Assembly: GCA_007124475.1 (NCBI GenBank)
Contig: SLFB01000242.1
Location: forward strand, 1-5,830
Source: Vibrio sp.
Lineage (GTDB): Bacteria > Pseudomonadota > Gammaproteobacteria > Enterobacterales > Vibrionaceae
DNA length: 5,830 bases
Reading direction: 5' to 3'
Positions 1 to 5,483 of this stretch are shown here, piece after piece. Within the stretch, counting starts at the first letter, position 1. Each line of letters starts with the position of its first letter. The position numbers were made by a program, and so were the translations under genes. A model generated the notes under the pieces. The model was given only the letters and a program-made list of their open reading frames with translations, was not told the origin of the DNA and made no database searches.

Positions 1-30
1 ATTCAGCAATTAGCACGTCAACAACAGTAA
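1..30 (+). CDS. 3' end of an upstream gene (partial)
   Basis: The first frame is open from base 1 and reads IQQLARQQQ before a TAA stop at 28-30. It ends just before the intergenic repeat begins, which is where a gene end would be expected. Frame 2 stops at 11-13. Frame 3 stays open into the palindromic repeat, which makes it a less likely coding frame. Nine residues are too few to name a product. The glutamine-rich tail suggests a polar C-terminus and nothing more. The terminator at 243-291 is the first one downstream. Confidence 0.45.
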   Translation: MQQLARQQQ

Positions 31-36
31 TCAATA

Positions 37-236
37 ATATCCCCTTCCGACTTGAAGCTGCAGGGGTGTTGGCTACGTACGTTCGCCCCAATCATAGAGT
101 CTATCTATGCTCATGGGGAGTATGAGAGCCATTCGTGGCTCTCACCACAGGCCAGCCTACGGCTGTTCAAATTTGTTCCAGACAAATTTGTTACTCACTT
201 GCCGCCTACCTGCAACTCCAAGTGGTTTGGGTATAC
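37..236. repeat. Palindromic intergenic repeat, long copy
   Basis: The two ends are imperfect inverted repeats of about 28 bases. The left end carries ACTTGAAGCTGCAGG, and the right end read in reverse complement carries ACTTGGAGTTGCAGG, preceded by ATATCCCC and GTATACCC respectively. Internally there is a CCCCA/TGGGG stem (86-90 with 114-118) enclosing CATAGA/TCTATG (93-98 with 104-109). Three further hairpins follow: 123-130 with 137-144, 153-157 with 161-165, and a perfect nine-base stem at 168-176 with 182-190. A shorter relative lies at 3452-3577. The size and the non-coding palindromic design resemble ERIC-type or MITE-like elements. I cannot assign it to a named family. No clear target duplication is visible. 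Confidence 0.8.
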
Positions 237-242
237 GACCTA

Positions 243-291
243 TATTAGAAATAAAAAGCCCAGGATTTTCCTGGGCTTTTTATTTCTAATA
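243..291. terminator. Bidirectional terminator with a 23-bp perfect stem
   Basis: Bases 243-265 pair perfectly with 269-291 around a three-base TTT loop. The GC core is AGCCCAGGA/TCCTGGGCT, flanked by AAAAA on the left and TTTTT on the right, so a U-tract follows the stem on either strand. It can end transcription of the plus-strand gene that stops at base 30 and of the minus-strand gene that ends at 372. The stem is much longer than an ordinary intrinsic terminator needs. Confidence 0.85.
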
Positions 292-297
292 GCTAGG

Positions 298-342
298 GTC
301 TGTTTGTCTCGAACAAAATTTAACCGCGAAAGATAAACAGAC
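298..342. repeat. Short 45-base inverted-repeat element
   Basis: GTCTGTTTGTCT at 298-309 is the inverse of AGATAAACAGAC at 331-342, with 11 of 12 bases matching. The 21 bases between include CAAAATTT and CCGCG. It encodes nothing and lies between the terminator and the end of the minus-strand gene. It may be a tiny MITE or the joined ends of a lost insertion sequence. It could also be a regulatory hairpin at the 3' end of the minus-strand transcript. No transposase remnant is seen. Confidence 0.5.
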
Positions 343-371
343 TCGAAGTGCTTGGCTATAGGCTCAGAGCG

Positions 372-1055
372 TCACCGTAGGAAATCTTCGATTTTACTAC
401 CAGTAATGGTTGAGATACTTTTAAATAAGTAAATCAATGCCCCCATCATAATAATGGTCACTGGAATGGCGATAACGGGGAAACTCAATGCCGTCATTTT
501 GCCAATTTCTTCATTGAATGCTTCCGTACCCGCTGGACTGGTGACAATCCATTTCGCCAGAACGTAATTTAATACCGTGGAAAGCAAAAATGAAAAAGCA
601 ATAATGTAAGAGCAAACTTTGATTTTACTTTCAAACTCTGCTTGATTATCGGCTTTTGCCAACGCTTGATTAAGCTTTTCATTATCGACAATATCATCAT
701 TGAGTAGCATCTTTTTGACGATGGGGTAGCCGGTGATATTGCTGACCAGAATGGCGATAAAGAGGATCCCTGGGATAGCCGCTTCTTTAATCGCGATATA
801 GGCGGGGTCTAATTGCAGTAAACCAATTCCACCGGTTAAAAGGACGCTAATTAGGCCCAGAGCCGAATACAAGTTGATTTTTTTCTCTTGCATGAAGCTT
901 ACGATGCCGTAACTCAATGGAAAGGCGAGTGCAACAATTAACGCCCAGGTTGGCCCTAGGCTATTTTCACCACTCATCTTACTAAGAATAACGACAGGGA
1001 TAATAATGTTCAGTAACAGGTTACTGAGTAAACTCTTGTTTTTATTTGACTTCAT
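372..1055 (-). CDS. VC0807-family inner-membrane protein
   Basis: This 227-residue, strongly hydrophobic protein has about six membrane helices (roughly residues 12-28, 35-54, 63-81, 92-109, 146-169 and 190-212). A charged, glutamine- and glutamate-rich loop at 113-145 separates the fourth and fifth helices. The stretches LLNIIIPVVILSKMSG, LGPTWALIVALAFPLSYG and YSALGLISVLLTGGIGLLQLD match my memory of the uncharacterised VC0807 family. That assignment is recall, not a search, and I know of no established function. There is no signal peptide beyond the first helix. The ATG start is supported by AGGAA at 1065-1069 (minus strand) nine bases upstream, and by a good promoter just beyond. The gene appears monocistronic, divergent from the GntR-ABC operon, and ends toward the terminator at 243-291. 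Some databases label such proteins loosely as transporters; nothing in the sequence shows transport. Confidence 0.8.
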   Translation of the reverse strand: MKSNKNKSLLSNLLLNIIIPVVILSKMSGENSLGPTWALIVALAFPLSYGIVSFMQEKKINLYSALGLISVLLTGGIGLLQLDPAYIAIKEAAIPGILFIAILVSNITGYPIVKKMLLNDDIVDNEKLNQALAKADNQAEFESKIKVCSYIIAFSFLLSTVLNYVLAKWIVTSPAGTEAFNEEIGKMTALSFPVIAIPVTIIMMGALIYLFKSISTITGSKIEDFLR

Positions 1056-1084
1056 TGTAAATAATTCCTACTTGCAGAAAGCAA

Positions 1085-1112
1085 AGTATACTAATGCTTT
1101 CCACTAACGCAA
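1085..1112 (-). promoter_or_regulatory. Sigma-70-type promoter of the VC0807-family gene
   Basis: On the minus strand TTGCGT (1107-1112) and TATACT (1085-1090) are separated by 16 bases, a good match to -35 and -10 boxes. Transcription would start near 1078, giving a leader of about 23 bases that contains the AGGAA ribosome-binding site. Confidence 0.55.
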
Positions 1113-1120
1113 TACTACCC

Positions 1121-1210
1121 ATCGCCTCAAGTTGCGATCAATTGTAAGTAGTCGTCTCATCCTGATGTCTAACTTGCAATTGCAGCGCAGTGCTTTGATC
1201 TGCCGGCGAT
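1121..1210. repeat. Imperfect 90-base palindrome in the divergent intergenic region
   Basis: ATCGCC at 1121-1126 is mirrored by GGCGAT at 1205-1210, and CAATTGTAAG at 1139-1148 by CTTGCAATTG at 1173-1182 (9 of 10). Allowing small gaps, the blocks between also pair (TCAAG with the inverse of CTTTGA, TTGCG with CGCAG). It sits upstream of both divergent promoters and does not overlap either core. It could be a degenerate copy of a palindromic repeat or a regulator-binding region. It is much less regular than the two clear repeats. Confidence 0.4.
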
Positions 1211-1308
1211 CTGCAGCAGTAATGGACTAGGTGATATTCTCTGCCATTTCAATCTCAAGTCATCTTAATTATCGTGATTGCACAAAAATAAGTTGCCAGT
1301 GGCGCTTG

Positions 1309-1337
1309 TTGGGTATAGTGTTATATTTGTGTATAAC
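1309..1337 (+). promoter_or_regulatory. Promoter of the GntR-ABC operon
   Basis: TTGGGT (1309-1314) and TATAAC (1332-1337) are spaced by 17 bases and resemble -35 and -10 boxes. The predicted start point near 1344 leaves a leader of only about 13 bases before the ATG at 1357. The promoter lies almost wholly inside the inverted repeat described at 1314-1343. Confidence 0.5.
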
Positions 1338-1343
1338 ACTATA
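1314..1343. promoter_or_regulatory. Likely operator for the GntR/YtrA-type repressor
   Basis: TATAGTGTTATA at 1314-1325 is repeated perfectly in inverse as TATAACACTATA at 1332-1343, with a six-base spacer. The site spans the -35/-10 spacer, the -10 box and the predicted transcription start, so a bound dimer would block RNA polymerase. It lies 13 bases before the start of a GntR/YtrA-type regulator gene. The inner half-sites AGTGT and ACACT recall the dyads reported for YtrA-type repressors. Binding by the adjacent regulator, and hence autorepression, is inference from position and symmetry. Confidence 0.75.
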
Positions 1344-1356
1344 TCGGTATGAAAGT

Positions 1357-1728
1357 ATGACAGAGTGGCAAGATAACCAGCCTATTTTTCGTCAATTAGC
1401 CGACAAGATCATGGAACAGATCTTACAAGGGGTTTGGCAAGAAGATAGTGCCTTACCATCGGTGAGAATGGTGGCTGCTGAGCTTAAAATTAATCATTTA
1501 ACCGTGATGAAGGGCTATCAACTTTTGGTCGATGAAGGACTGGTTGAAAAGCGTAGAGGGCAGGGCATGTATGTTGCTAAAGGTGCCCTTGAACAGTTAA
1601 AACAGCGTCAGAAACAACACTTCCTACAGCAGCAGCTTCCAGCAATTGCTCATACTCTAAGCGTGTTAGAGATGCCATTAGATGATTTTATTAGCCAATT
1701 GAAACGGCATATTGAAGGTGAACAATGA
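1357..1728 (+). CDS. GntR-family (YtrA-type) transcriptional repressor
   Basis: This 123-residue protein is a winged helix-turn-helix regulator. Residues about 8-73 form the GntR DNA-binding domain: the opening PIFRQLADKIMEQI, the helix-turn-helix LPSVRMVAAELKINHLTV (33-50) and the wing GLVEKRRGQGMYV (61-73). Only about 50 residues follow, the short helical, glutamine-rich tail typical of the YtrA subfamily, which lacks a large ligand-binding domain. A longer in-frame start at 1231 would add 42 residues encoded by the promoter and operator, so I chose the ATG at 1357. Its ribosome-binding site is weak (GAAAG at 1351-1355). The gene overlaps the ATPase gene by four bases (ATGA). It probably represses its own operon through the dyad at 1314-1343. 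The inducing signal is unknown; in characterised YtrA systems it is often cell-envelope stress. Confidence 0.9.
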   Translation: MTEWQDNQPIFRQLADKIMEQILQGVWQEDSALPSVRMVAAELKINHLTVMKGYQLLVDEGLVEKRRGQGMYVAKGALEQLKQRQKQHFLQQQLPAIAHTLSVLEMPLDDFISQLKRHIEGEQ

Positions 1729-2582
1729 ATCCACTAATCGAAGCTAAACAGGTTTCTAAACAGTATTCTAAAAAAGCAGCAGCGTTGCATGAGGTGAGTT
1801 TTACGCTTCATGCTGGGCAAGTGTTGGGTATTTTGGGGCACAACGGTGCGGGCAAATCCACCCTAATCAACGCATTGCTAGGGGCTCACTATTATCAAGG
1901 TGATATTGCTATTAATGGCTTGCATCCGATTGCCGACCATCCCAAGGTGATGCAAATGCTAGCTTACATCTCAGATGTGAATGTTCTTCCTGATTGGATG
2001 ACGGTGAAGCAATTATTACGTTATACGGCTGGTGTCCATCCGAGCTTTTGTTTAACCAAAGCCCATGCCGTGCTAGCAGCGACCAATATTGATCTCTCTA
2101 GTAAAGTCCGAACTCTTTCTAAAGGCATGAAGGTTCAACTTCATTTAGCCTTAGTGATTGCCACTGATACGCAGGTTCTGATTTTGGATGAGCCGACTCT
2201 GGGGCTCGATCTGATGTATCGCGACACGTTTTATCGGCACTTATTAGAGTGGTTTCATGATGGAGAGCGAGCATTAATTATTGCCAGTCATGAAGTAGCA
2301 GAAATTGAACATTTACTGACCGATGTACTGATTTTAAAACAAGGTAAAGTCATTTTCCAAGATTCCATGGATAATCTGACACAGAACTATTGCCTTTTAG
2401 AGACCACCTCGATCTCTACCCATGAGATAGAGCGATTCAATCCGTTGCGTTCGCAAGTCGGGCTAGGGACAACCAAGTGGTTACTCAGCACTGAGCATCG
2501 AGATGAGCTGCAAGCGTTCGGAACGCTACATAATATTAAATTGACAGACTTATTTCTTGCTCTACAACAGGAGAAAGCATAA
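1725..2582 (+). CDS. ABC transporter ATP-binding protein (YtrB-like)
   Basis: This 285-residue ATPase would power the membrane partner encoded next. It shows Walker A GHNGAGKST (38-46), a signature loop LSKGM (131-135) in place of the usual LSGGQ, Walker B VLILDEP (151-157), a D-loop GLD (160-162) and the switch histidine in SH (188-189). At the Q-loop position the sequence is YISD (81-84), with aspartate where glutamine is usual. Both departures occur, as I recall, in exporter ATPases encoded beside YtrA regulators. Residues after about 215 form a C-terminal extension not needed for the core fold. The ATG overlaps the regulator's stop, with AAGG at 1715-1718 as ribosome-binding site. The stop overlaps the permease start by one base. 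The substrate cannot be read from sequence; export of a peptide, antibiotic or envelope component is plausible. Confidence 0.92.
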   Translation: MNPLIEAKQVSKQYSKKAAALHEVSFTLHAGQVLGILGHNGAGKSTLINALLGAHYYQGDIAINGLHPIADHPKVMQMLAYISDVNVLPDWMTVKQLLRYTAGVHPSFCLTKAHAVLAATNIDLSSKVRTLSKGMKVQLHLALVIATDTQVLILDEPTLGLDLMYRDTFYRHLLEWFHDGERALIIASHEVAEIEHLLTDVLILKQGKVIFQDSMDNLTQNYCLLETTSISTHEIERFNPLRSQVGLGTTKWLLSTEHRDELQAFGTLHNIKLTDLFLALQQEKA

Positions 2583-3439
2583 TGCATGCAAGTCTATATA
2601 TGCTTGAAAAAGAGCTAATTGAAAATAAAAGTGTGACGAGAATTCCTCTATTTTTATTTATTTGTGGAGTATTACTTTTTATAGCTTTATTAATAAATGT
2701 ATCGCTGGGTACTAATCTAGTACTTGAAGTGGAACATTCAAGTAATTTTGATCAAGTGGATGTTTCTGCTGTTGATAGCTTTAATCATTTTATTGTCATG
2801 ATTATTTCTTTTGTATCGTTGATGTTAAGTTTTTTGTATTTCCCAAGAACTTTCCGTAAAGAACGCAAAGAAGGCAGTGCTATGTTTTGGCGTAGTATGC
2901 CAGTATCAAACACTTTAGTTCATATGGTGAAATTGGTGTTTGGTTTATTTGTGATACCCGTTATCTGTTCTTTTTTGGTTGTTTTTGCTGATATTTTTCT
3001 TTGGGTGCTTAATATTGTCACCGATGAGCGTTTTGGGTTTTTATTTGCCCAACGCTCTTTCTGGTACGCGCTACAGCATGGTTTATCCTATATTGGTTTA
3101 ATGTGGTTAGTTGGTTTATGGTTAATCCCATTAGCTTGTTTTACTCTATTTGTTTCGCAAATATTTAGCTCTCCAATATTAGTTATTATAATCGGTAGTT
3201 TTACGTTAAAGTGGTTATCGATTGCGATGTTTGAGTCGTATCTTATTAGCAATTTTATTAACGCTATTTTTAATTTTCCGCTAGAATTAATCGCGACTTC
3301 GAGCTTGTCCAATGTTACTACTGAGCTTGGAGCTGGCAATATACTGGCTTATCTGCTGATTGGTATCATGAGTTACTGGGCGAGTTATCGGATGTATCGC
3401 ACCAATGAAGTTTCATTGGCCGCGATATGGAGCAAATAA
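2582..3439 (+). CDS. ABC-2-type transporter permease
   Basis: This 285-residue membrane protein has about six helices (roughly 21-43, 69-87, 113-146, 165-190, 197-217 and 252-268). After the second helix comes a basic stretch, FRKERKEGSAMFWRSMPVSN (91-110). This is the kind of cytoplasmic segment found in ABC-2 permeases and probably contacts the ATPase. A polar region at 44-68 between the first two helices would face the periplasm. Translation starts at an ATG sharing one base with the ATPase stop (TAATG), preceded by a strong AGGAG at 2569-2573. The gene is visibly more AT-rich than the ATPase gene, especially its first 250 bases, which is common for hydrophobic proteins. Only one permease is encoded, so the transporter probably works as a homodimer of each subunit. 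No terminator follows directly; the palindromic repeat begins 12 bases after the stop. Confidence 0.88.
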   Translation: MHASLYMLEKELIENKSVTRIPLFLFICGVLLFIALLINVSLGTNLVLEVEHSSNFDQVDVSAVDSFNHFIVMIISFVSLMLSFLYFPRTFRKERKEGSAMFWRSMPVSNTLVHMVKLVFGLFVIPVICSFLVVFADIFLWVLNIVTDERFGFLFAQRSFWYALQHGLSYIGLMWLVGLWLIPLACFTLFVSQIFSSPILVIIIGSFTLKWLSIAMFESYLISNFINAIFNFPLELIATSSLSNVTTELGAGNILAYLLIGIMSYWASYRMYRTNEVSLAAIWSK

Positions 3440-3451
3440 GTAACAAATAAA

Positions 3452-3577
3452 TATACCCATTCAACTTGAAAGACGGTGGTGTGGCTACACATGTTTACCC
3501 CATGCTCCATTTGCATAGTTTATTTATGCCTCATGGGGATAAACAGCTTACTACCTGCAATGCCAAGTAGTTTGGGT
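3452..3577. repeat. Palindromic intergenic repeat, short copy
   Basis: The left end has TATACCC followed by ACTTGAA. The right end read in reverse complement has ACCCAAACTACTTGG followed by TTGCAGG. The core is a CCCCATG/CATGGGG stem (3498-3504 with 3532-3538) enclosing GCATA/TATGC (3513-3517 with 3525-3529). It matches the copy at 37-236 along the left arm (GTGGCTAC, then CCCC), the core (TCATGGGGA) and the right arm (ACCTGCAA, CCAAGT, GTTTGGGT). It lacks the roughly 70-base block holding three extra hairpins. It lies directly after the ABC operon and could fold in the operon's 3' untranslated RNA. Confidence 0.8.
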
Positions 3578-3737
3578 CACAGGTGATGATAAGGGTTTGT
3601 TCCTCGTCATTTTGTGGTTGATCTTGTTATTTGATTTGGATACATCACTTCTACTGGTAGGGCTGTGATATCTACTGCAACGCGAGTAGTTTTGATATAA
3701 AAGTTAAAAAGTATAAAAGTAATGACAGGAGAGGAAT
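3578..3737 (+). promoter_or_regulatory. Leader and presumed promoter region of the BCCT gene
   Basis: No gene is supported here. Candidate -10 boxes TATAAA occur at 3696-3701 and 3712-3717, but neither has a convincing -35 at the right distance, so activation by a regulator is possible. Two small dyads lie just upstream: CTACTGGTAG (CTAC/GTAG) at about 3650-3659, and CTACT/AGTAG at 3672-3676 with 3684-3688. The ribosome-binding site is AGGAG at 3727-3731, six bases before the GTG start. BCCT genes in vibrios are commonly salt-regulated, but no operator is identified here. Confidence 0.35.
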
Positions 3738-5381
3738 GTGAGTAGTGATAACGGTGGGATTCCTCGCCCAAGTGGCAAGGTTAACCCTATAGATACTGAC
3801 TATACAGTTGGTCAAGATAATGTCGTGTTATCAGTAGGACCTTTTGGTTTAGACATTCATAACCGAGTGTTTGCTGTCTCAGGATTAGCTGTCGTAATTT
3901 TTGTCTTTATGACGCTGATTTTCCGTGAGCAAGTAGAACCTATCTTTTTACATATGCGTGGTTGGCTCACTGCGCACTTAGACTGGTTTTTTATGTTATC
4001 GGCGAACATTTTTGTACTTGTGTGCTTAGGTTTGATTGTCTCACCATTAGGCCGAGTTCGTATCGGTGGTACTGACGCGGTGCCTGACTATTCTTACGCA
4101 GGTTGGCTAGCCATGCTATTTGCTGCAGGAATGGGAATTGGGTTGGTGTTCTTTGGTGTATCAGAGCCAATGTCGCATTTTAGTAGTTCCTTATCAGGTG
4201 CAGCTATCGAAGATGGCTTACGTACCGACTGGGCACCACTGGGCGGCGCAATGGGAGATACTGAAGCGGCTCGTCGATTAGGTATGGCAGCAACGATTTA
4301 CCACTGGGCGCTGCATCCATGGGCTATTTATGCATTACTTGCCTTAGGGTTAGCTATTTTCTCATTTAATAAGGGATTACCACTAACAATGCGTTCAATT
4401 TTTTATCCGCTCTTTGGTGAGCGGGTATGGGGTTGGACTGGTCACGTGATCGATATTTTAGCCGTGGTAGCAACCGTATTTGGTTTAGCGACATCGCTTG
4501 GTTATGGAGCTTCTCAAGCGGCAACTGGACTCAATTATTTATTTGATGTACCACTGACCGATACCACACAGGTGGTTTTGATCATTGTTATCACAGCGTT
4601 AGCATTGATTTCAGTGATCGCTGGGCTAGATAGTGGCGTTAAACGTTTATCGGAAATCAATATGGGTCTGGCAGCGTTATTGCTGCTGTTTATTGTGGTT
4701 GTTGGACCAACGTTAGCGATTTTAACGGGTTTTTTCGATAACCTTTTAGCCTATGTGACTTATCTACCTGAATTAGCCATGCCATTTGGTCGCGAAGATG
4801 TGAATTATTCACAAGGTTGGACGGCGTTTTACTGGGCGTGGTGGATTTCTTGGTCACCATTTGTCGGTATGTTTATTGCGCGAGTATCGCGTGGCCGTAC
4901 GGTACGTGAGTTTATTATTTGTGTGTTGTTGATCCCGTCAACGGTCTGTGCTTTTTGGATGACCGCTTTCGGTGGTACGGCGATTAGTCAATACGCTAAT
5001 GATGGTTATCAGGCCGTAATGGGGGCGGAACTGCCCGTTAAGTTATTTGCGATGCTAGATGCTATGCCTTTGGCAAGTATTACATCGGTGATCGGGATTA
5101 TTTTAGTTGTCGTCTTTTTTATTACTTCTTCAGATTCTGGCTCATTAGTGATTGATACGATTGCCGCTGGAGGAAAAGTAAATGCACCAACACCACAGCG
5201 TATCTTCTGGTGTACCTTTGAAGGGTTAGTCGCTATTGCATTAATGCTAGGTGGCGGGTTAGCGGCAGCGCAGGCGATGGCGGTCACAACCGGTTTCCCA
5301 TTTACTATTGTCTTACTGGTGGCGACGGTGTCACTGATCAAGGGATTAATGAGCGAACCTAGAAAAGCTAAAGTCAAATAA
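3738..5381 (+). CDS. BCCT-family betaine/choline-type transporter
   Basis: This 547-residue carrier probably imports a quaternary ammonium or related compatible solute (betaine, choline, DMSP or ectoine) across the inner membrane. About twelve helices are visible. The family segment FYWAWWISWSPFVGMFIARV lies at 364-383 and SRGRT at 384-388. GMGIG (131-135) is the form seen in sodium-coupled BetP-like members. W190, W195 and Y198 in HWALHPWAIY correspond to the aromatic cage of BetP, and W368, W369 and W372 to its second tryptophan cluster. TSSDSGS (463-469) matches the region of the second sodium site. The C-terminal tail after the last helix is only about ten residues, so the long osmosensing tail of BetP is missing. 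The start is GTG with a strong AGGAG; the overlapping ATG at 3736 is followed at once by TGA. The exact substrate and BccT/OpuD identity cannot be fixed from sequence. Confidence 0.95.
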   Translation: MSSDNGGIPRPSGKVNPIDTDYTVGQDNVVLSVGPFGLDIHNRVFAVSGLAVVIFVFMTLIFREQVEPIFLHMRGWLTAHLDWFFMLSANIFVLVCLGLIVSPLGRVRIGGTDAVPDYSYAGWLAMLFAAGMGIGLVFFGVSEPMSHFSSSLSGAAIEDGLRTDWAPLGGAMGDTEAARRLGMAATIYHWALHPWAIYALLALGLAIFSFNKGLPLTMRSIFYPLFGERVWGWTGHVIDILAVVATVFGLATSLGYGASQAATGLNYLFDVPLTDTTQVVLIIVITALALISVIAGLDSGVKRLSEINMGLAALLLLFIVVVGPTLAILTGFFDNLLAYVTYLPELAMPFGREDVNYSQGWTAFYWAWWISWSPFVGMFIARVSRGRTVREFIICVLLIPSTVCAFWMTAFGGTAISQYANDGYQAVMGAELPVKLFAMLDAMPLASITSVIGIILVVVFFITSSDSGSLVIDTIAAGGKVNAPTPQRIFWCTFEGLVAIALMLGGGLAAAQAMAVTTGFPFTIVLLVATVSLIKGLMSEPRKAKVK

Positions 5382-5436
5382 AGAGCCAATAATGGTATAT
5401 ATCTAAAGTCGGACGGATTCCGTTGTTTCTTGATAA

Positions 5437-5467
5437 AAAAAGCCCTAACAGAGCGTTAGGGCTTTTT
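5437..5467. terminator. Bidirectional terminator between BCCT and Usp genes
   Basis: AAAAAGCCCTAAC (5437-5449) pairs perfectly with GTTAGGGCTTTTT (5455-5467) around a five-base loop. A U-tract follows on the plus strand, and seven A residues at 5435-5441 give one on the minus strand. It lies 55 bases after the BCCT stop and 16 bases after the stop of the convergent stress-protein gene, so it serves both. Confidence 0.9.
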
Positions 5468-5483
5468 ATTGTTCGACCGAAAG

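Noticed and set aside
52..336. A 94-codon plus-strand open frame across the left intergenic region
   Set aside because: It runs through the palindromic repeat, the terminator and the short inverted repeat, has no ribosome-binding site, and its peptide shows no domain. Such frames over repeats are often annotated as hypothetical proteins by mistake.
1231..1356. A 42-residue N-terminal extension of the GntR-type regulator
   Set aside because: It is in frame, but it would be translated from the promoter and operator, and the family fold begins right after the ATG at 1357.
2387..2587. Minus-strand open frame inside the end of the ATPase gene
   Set aside because: It is a shadow of a well-supported coding frame, with a cysteine- and serine-rich composition and no start signal.
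3088..3339. Minus-strand open frame inside the permease gene
   Set aside because: It is antisense to a convincing membrane protein gene and has no domain or ribosome-binding site of its own.
3452..3577. CRISPR or integron attC interpretation of the repeat
   Set aside because: There are no regularly spaced direct repeats, no cas genes, no integrase and no attC-type core sites; the symmetry is inverted and the two copies are over 3 kb apart.
5009..5389. Minus-strand 126-codon frame over the end of the BCCT gene
   Set aside because: It is antisense to strongly conserved transporter sequence and is explained by codon bias of the real gene.
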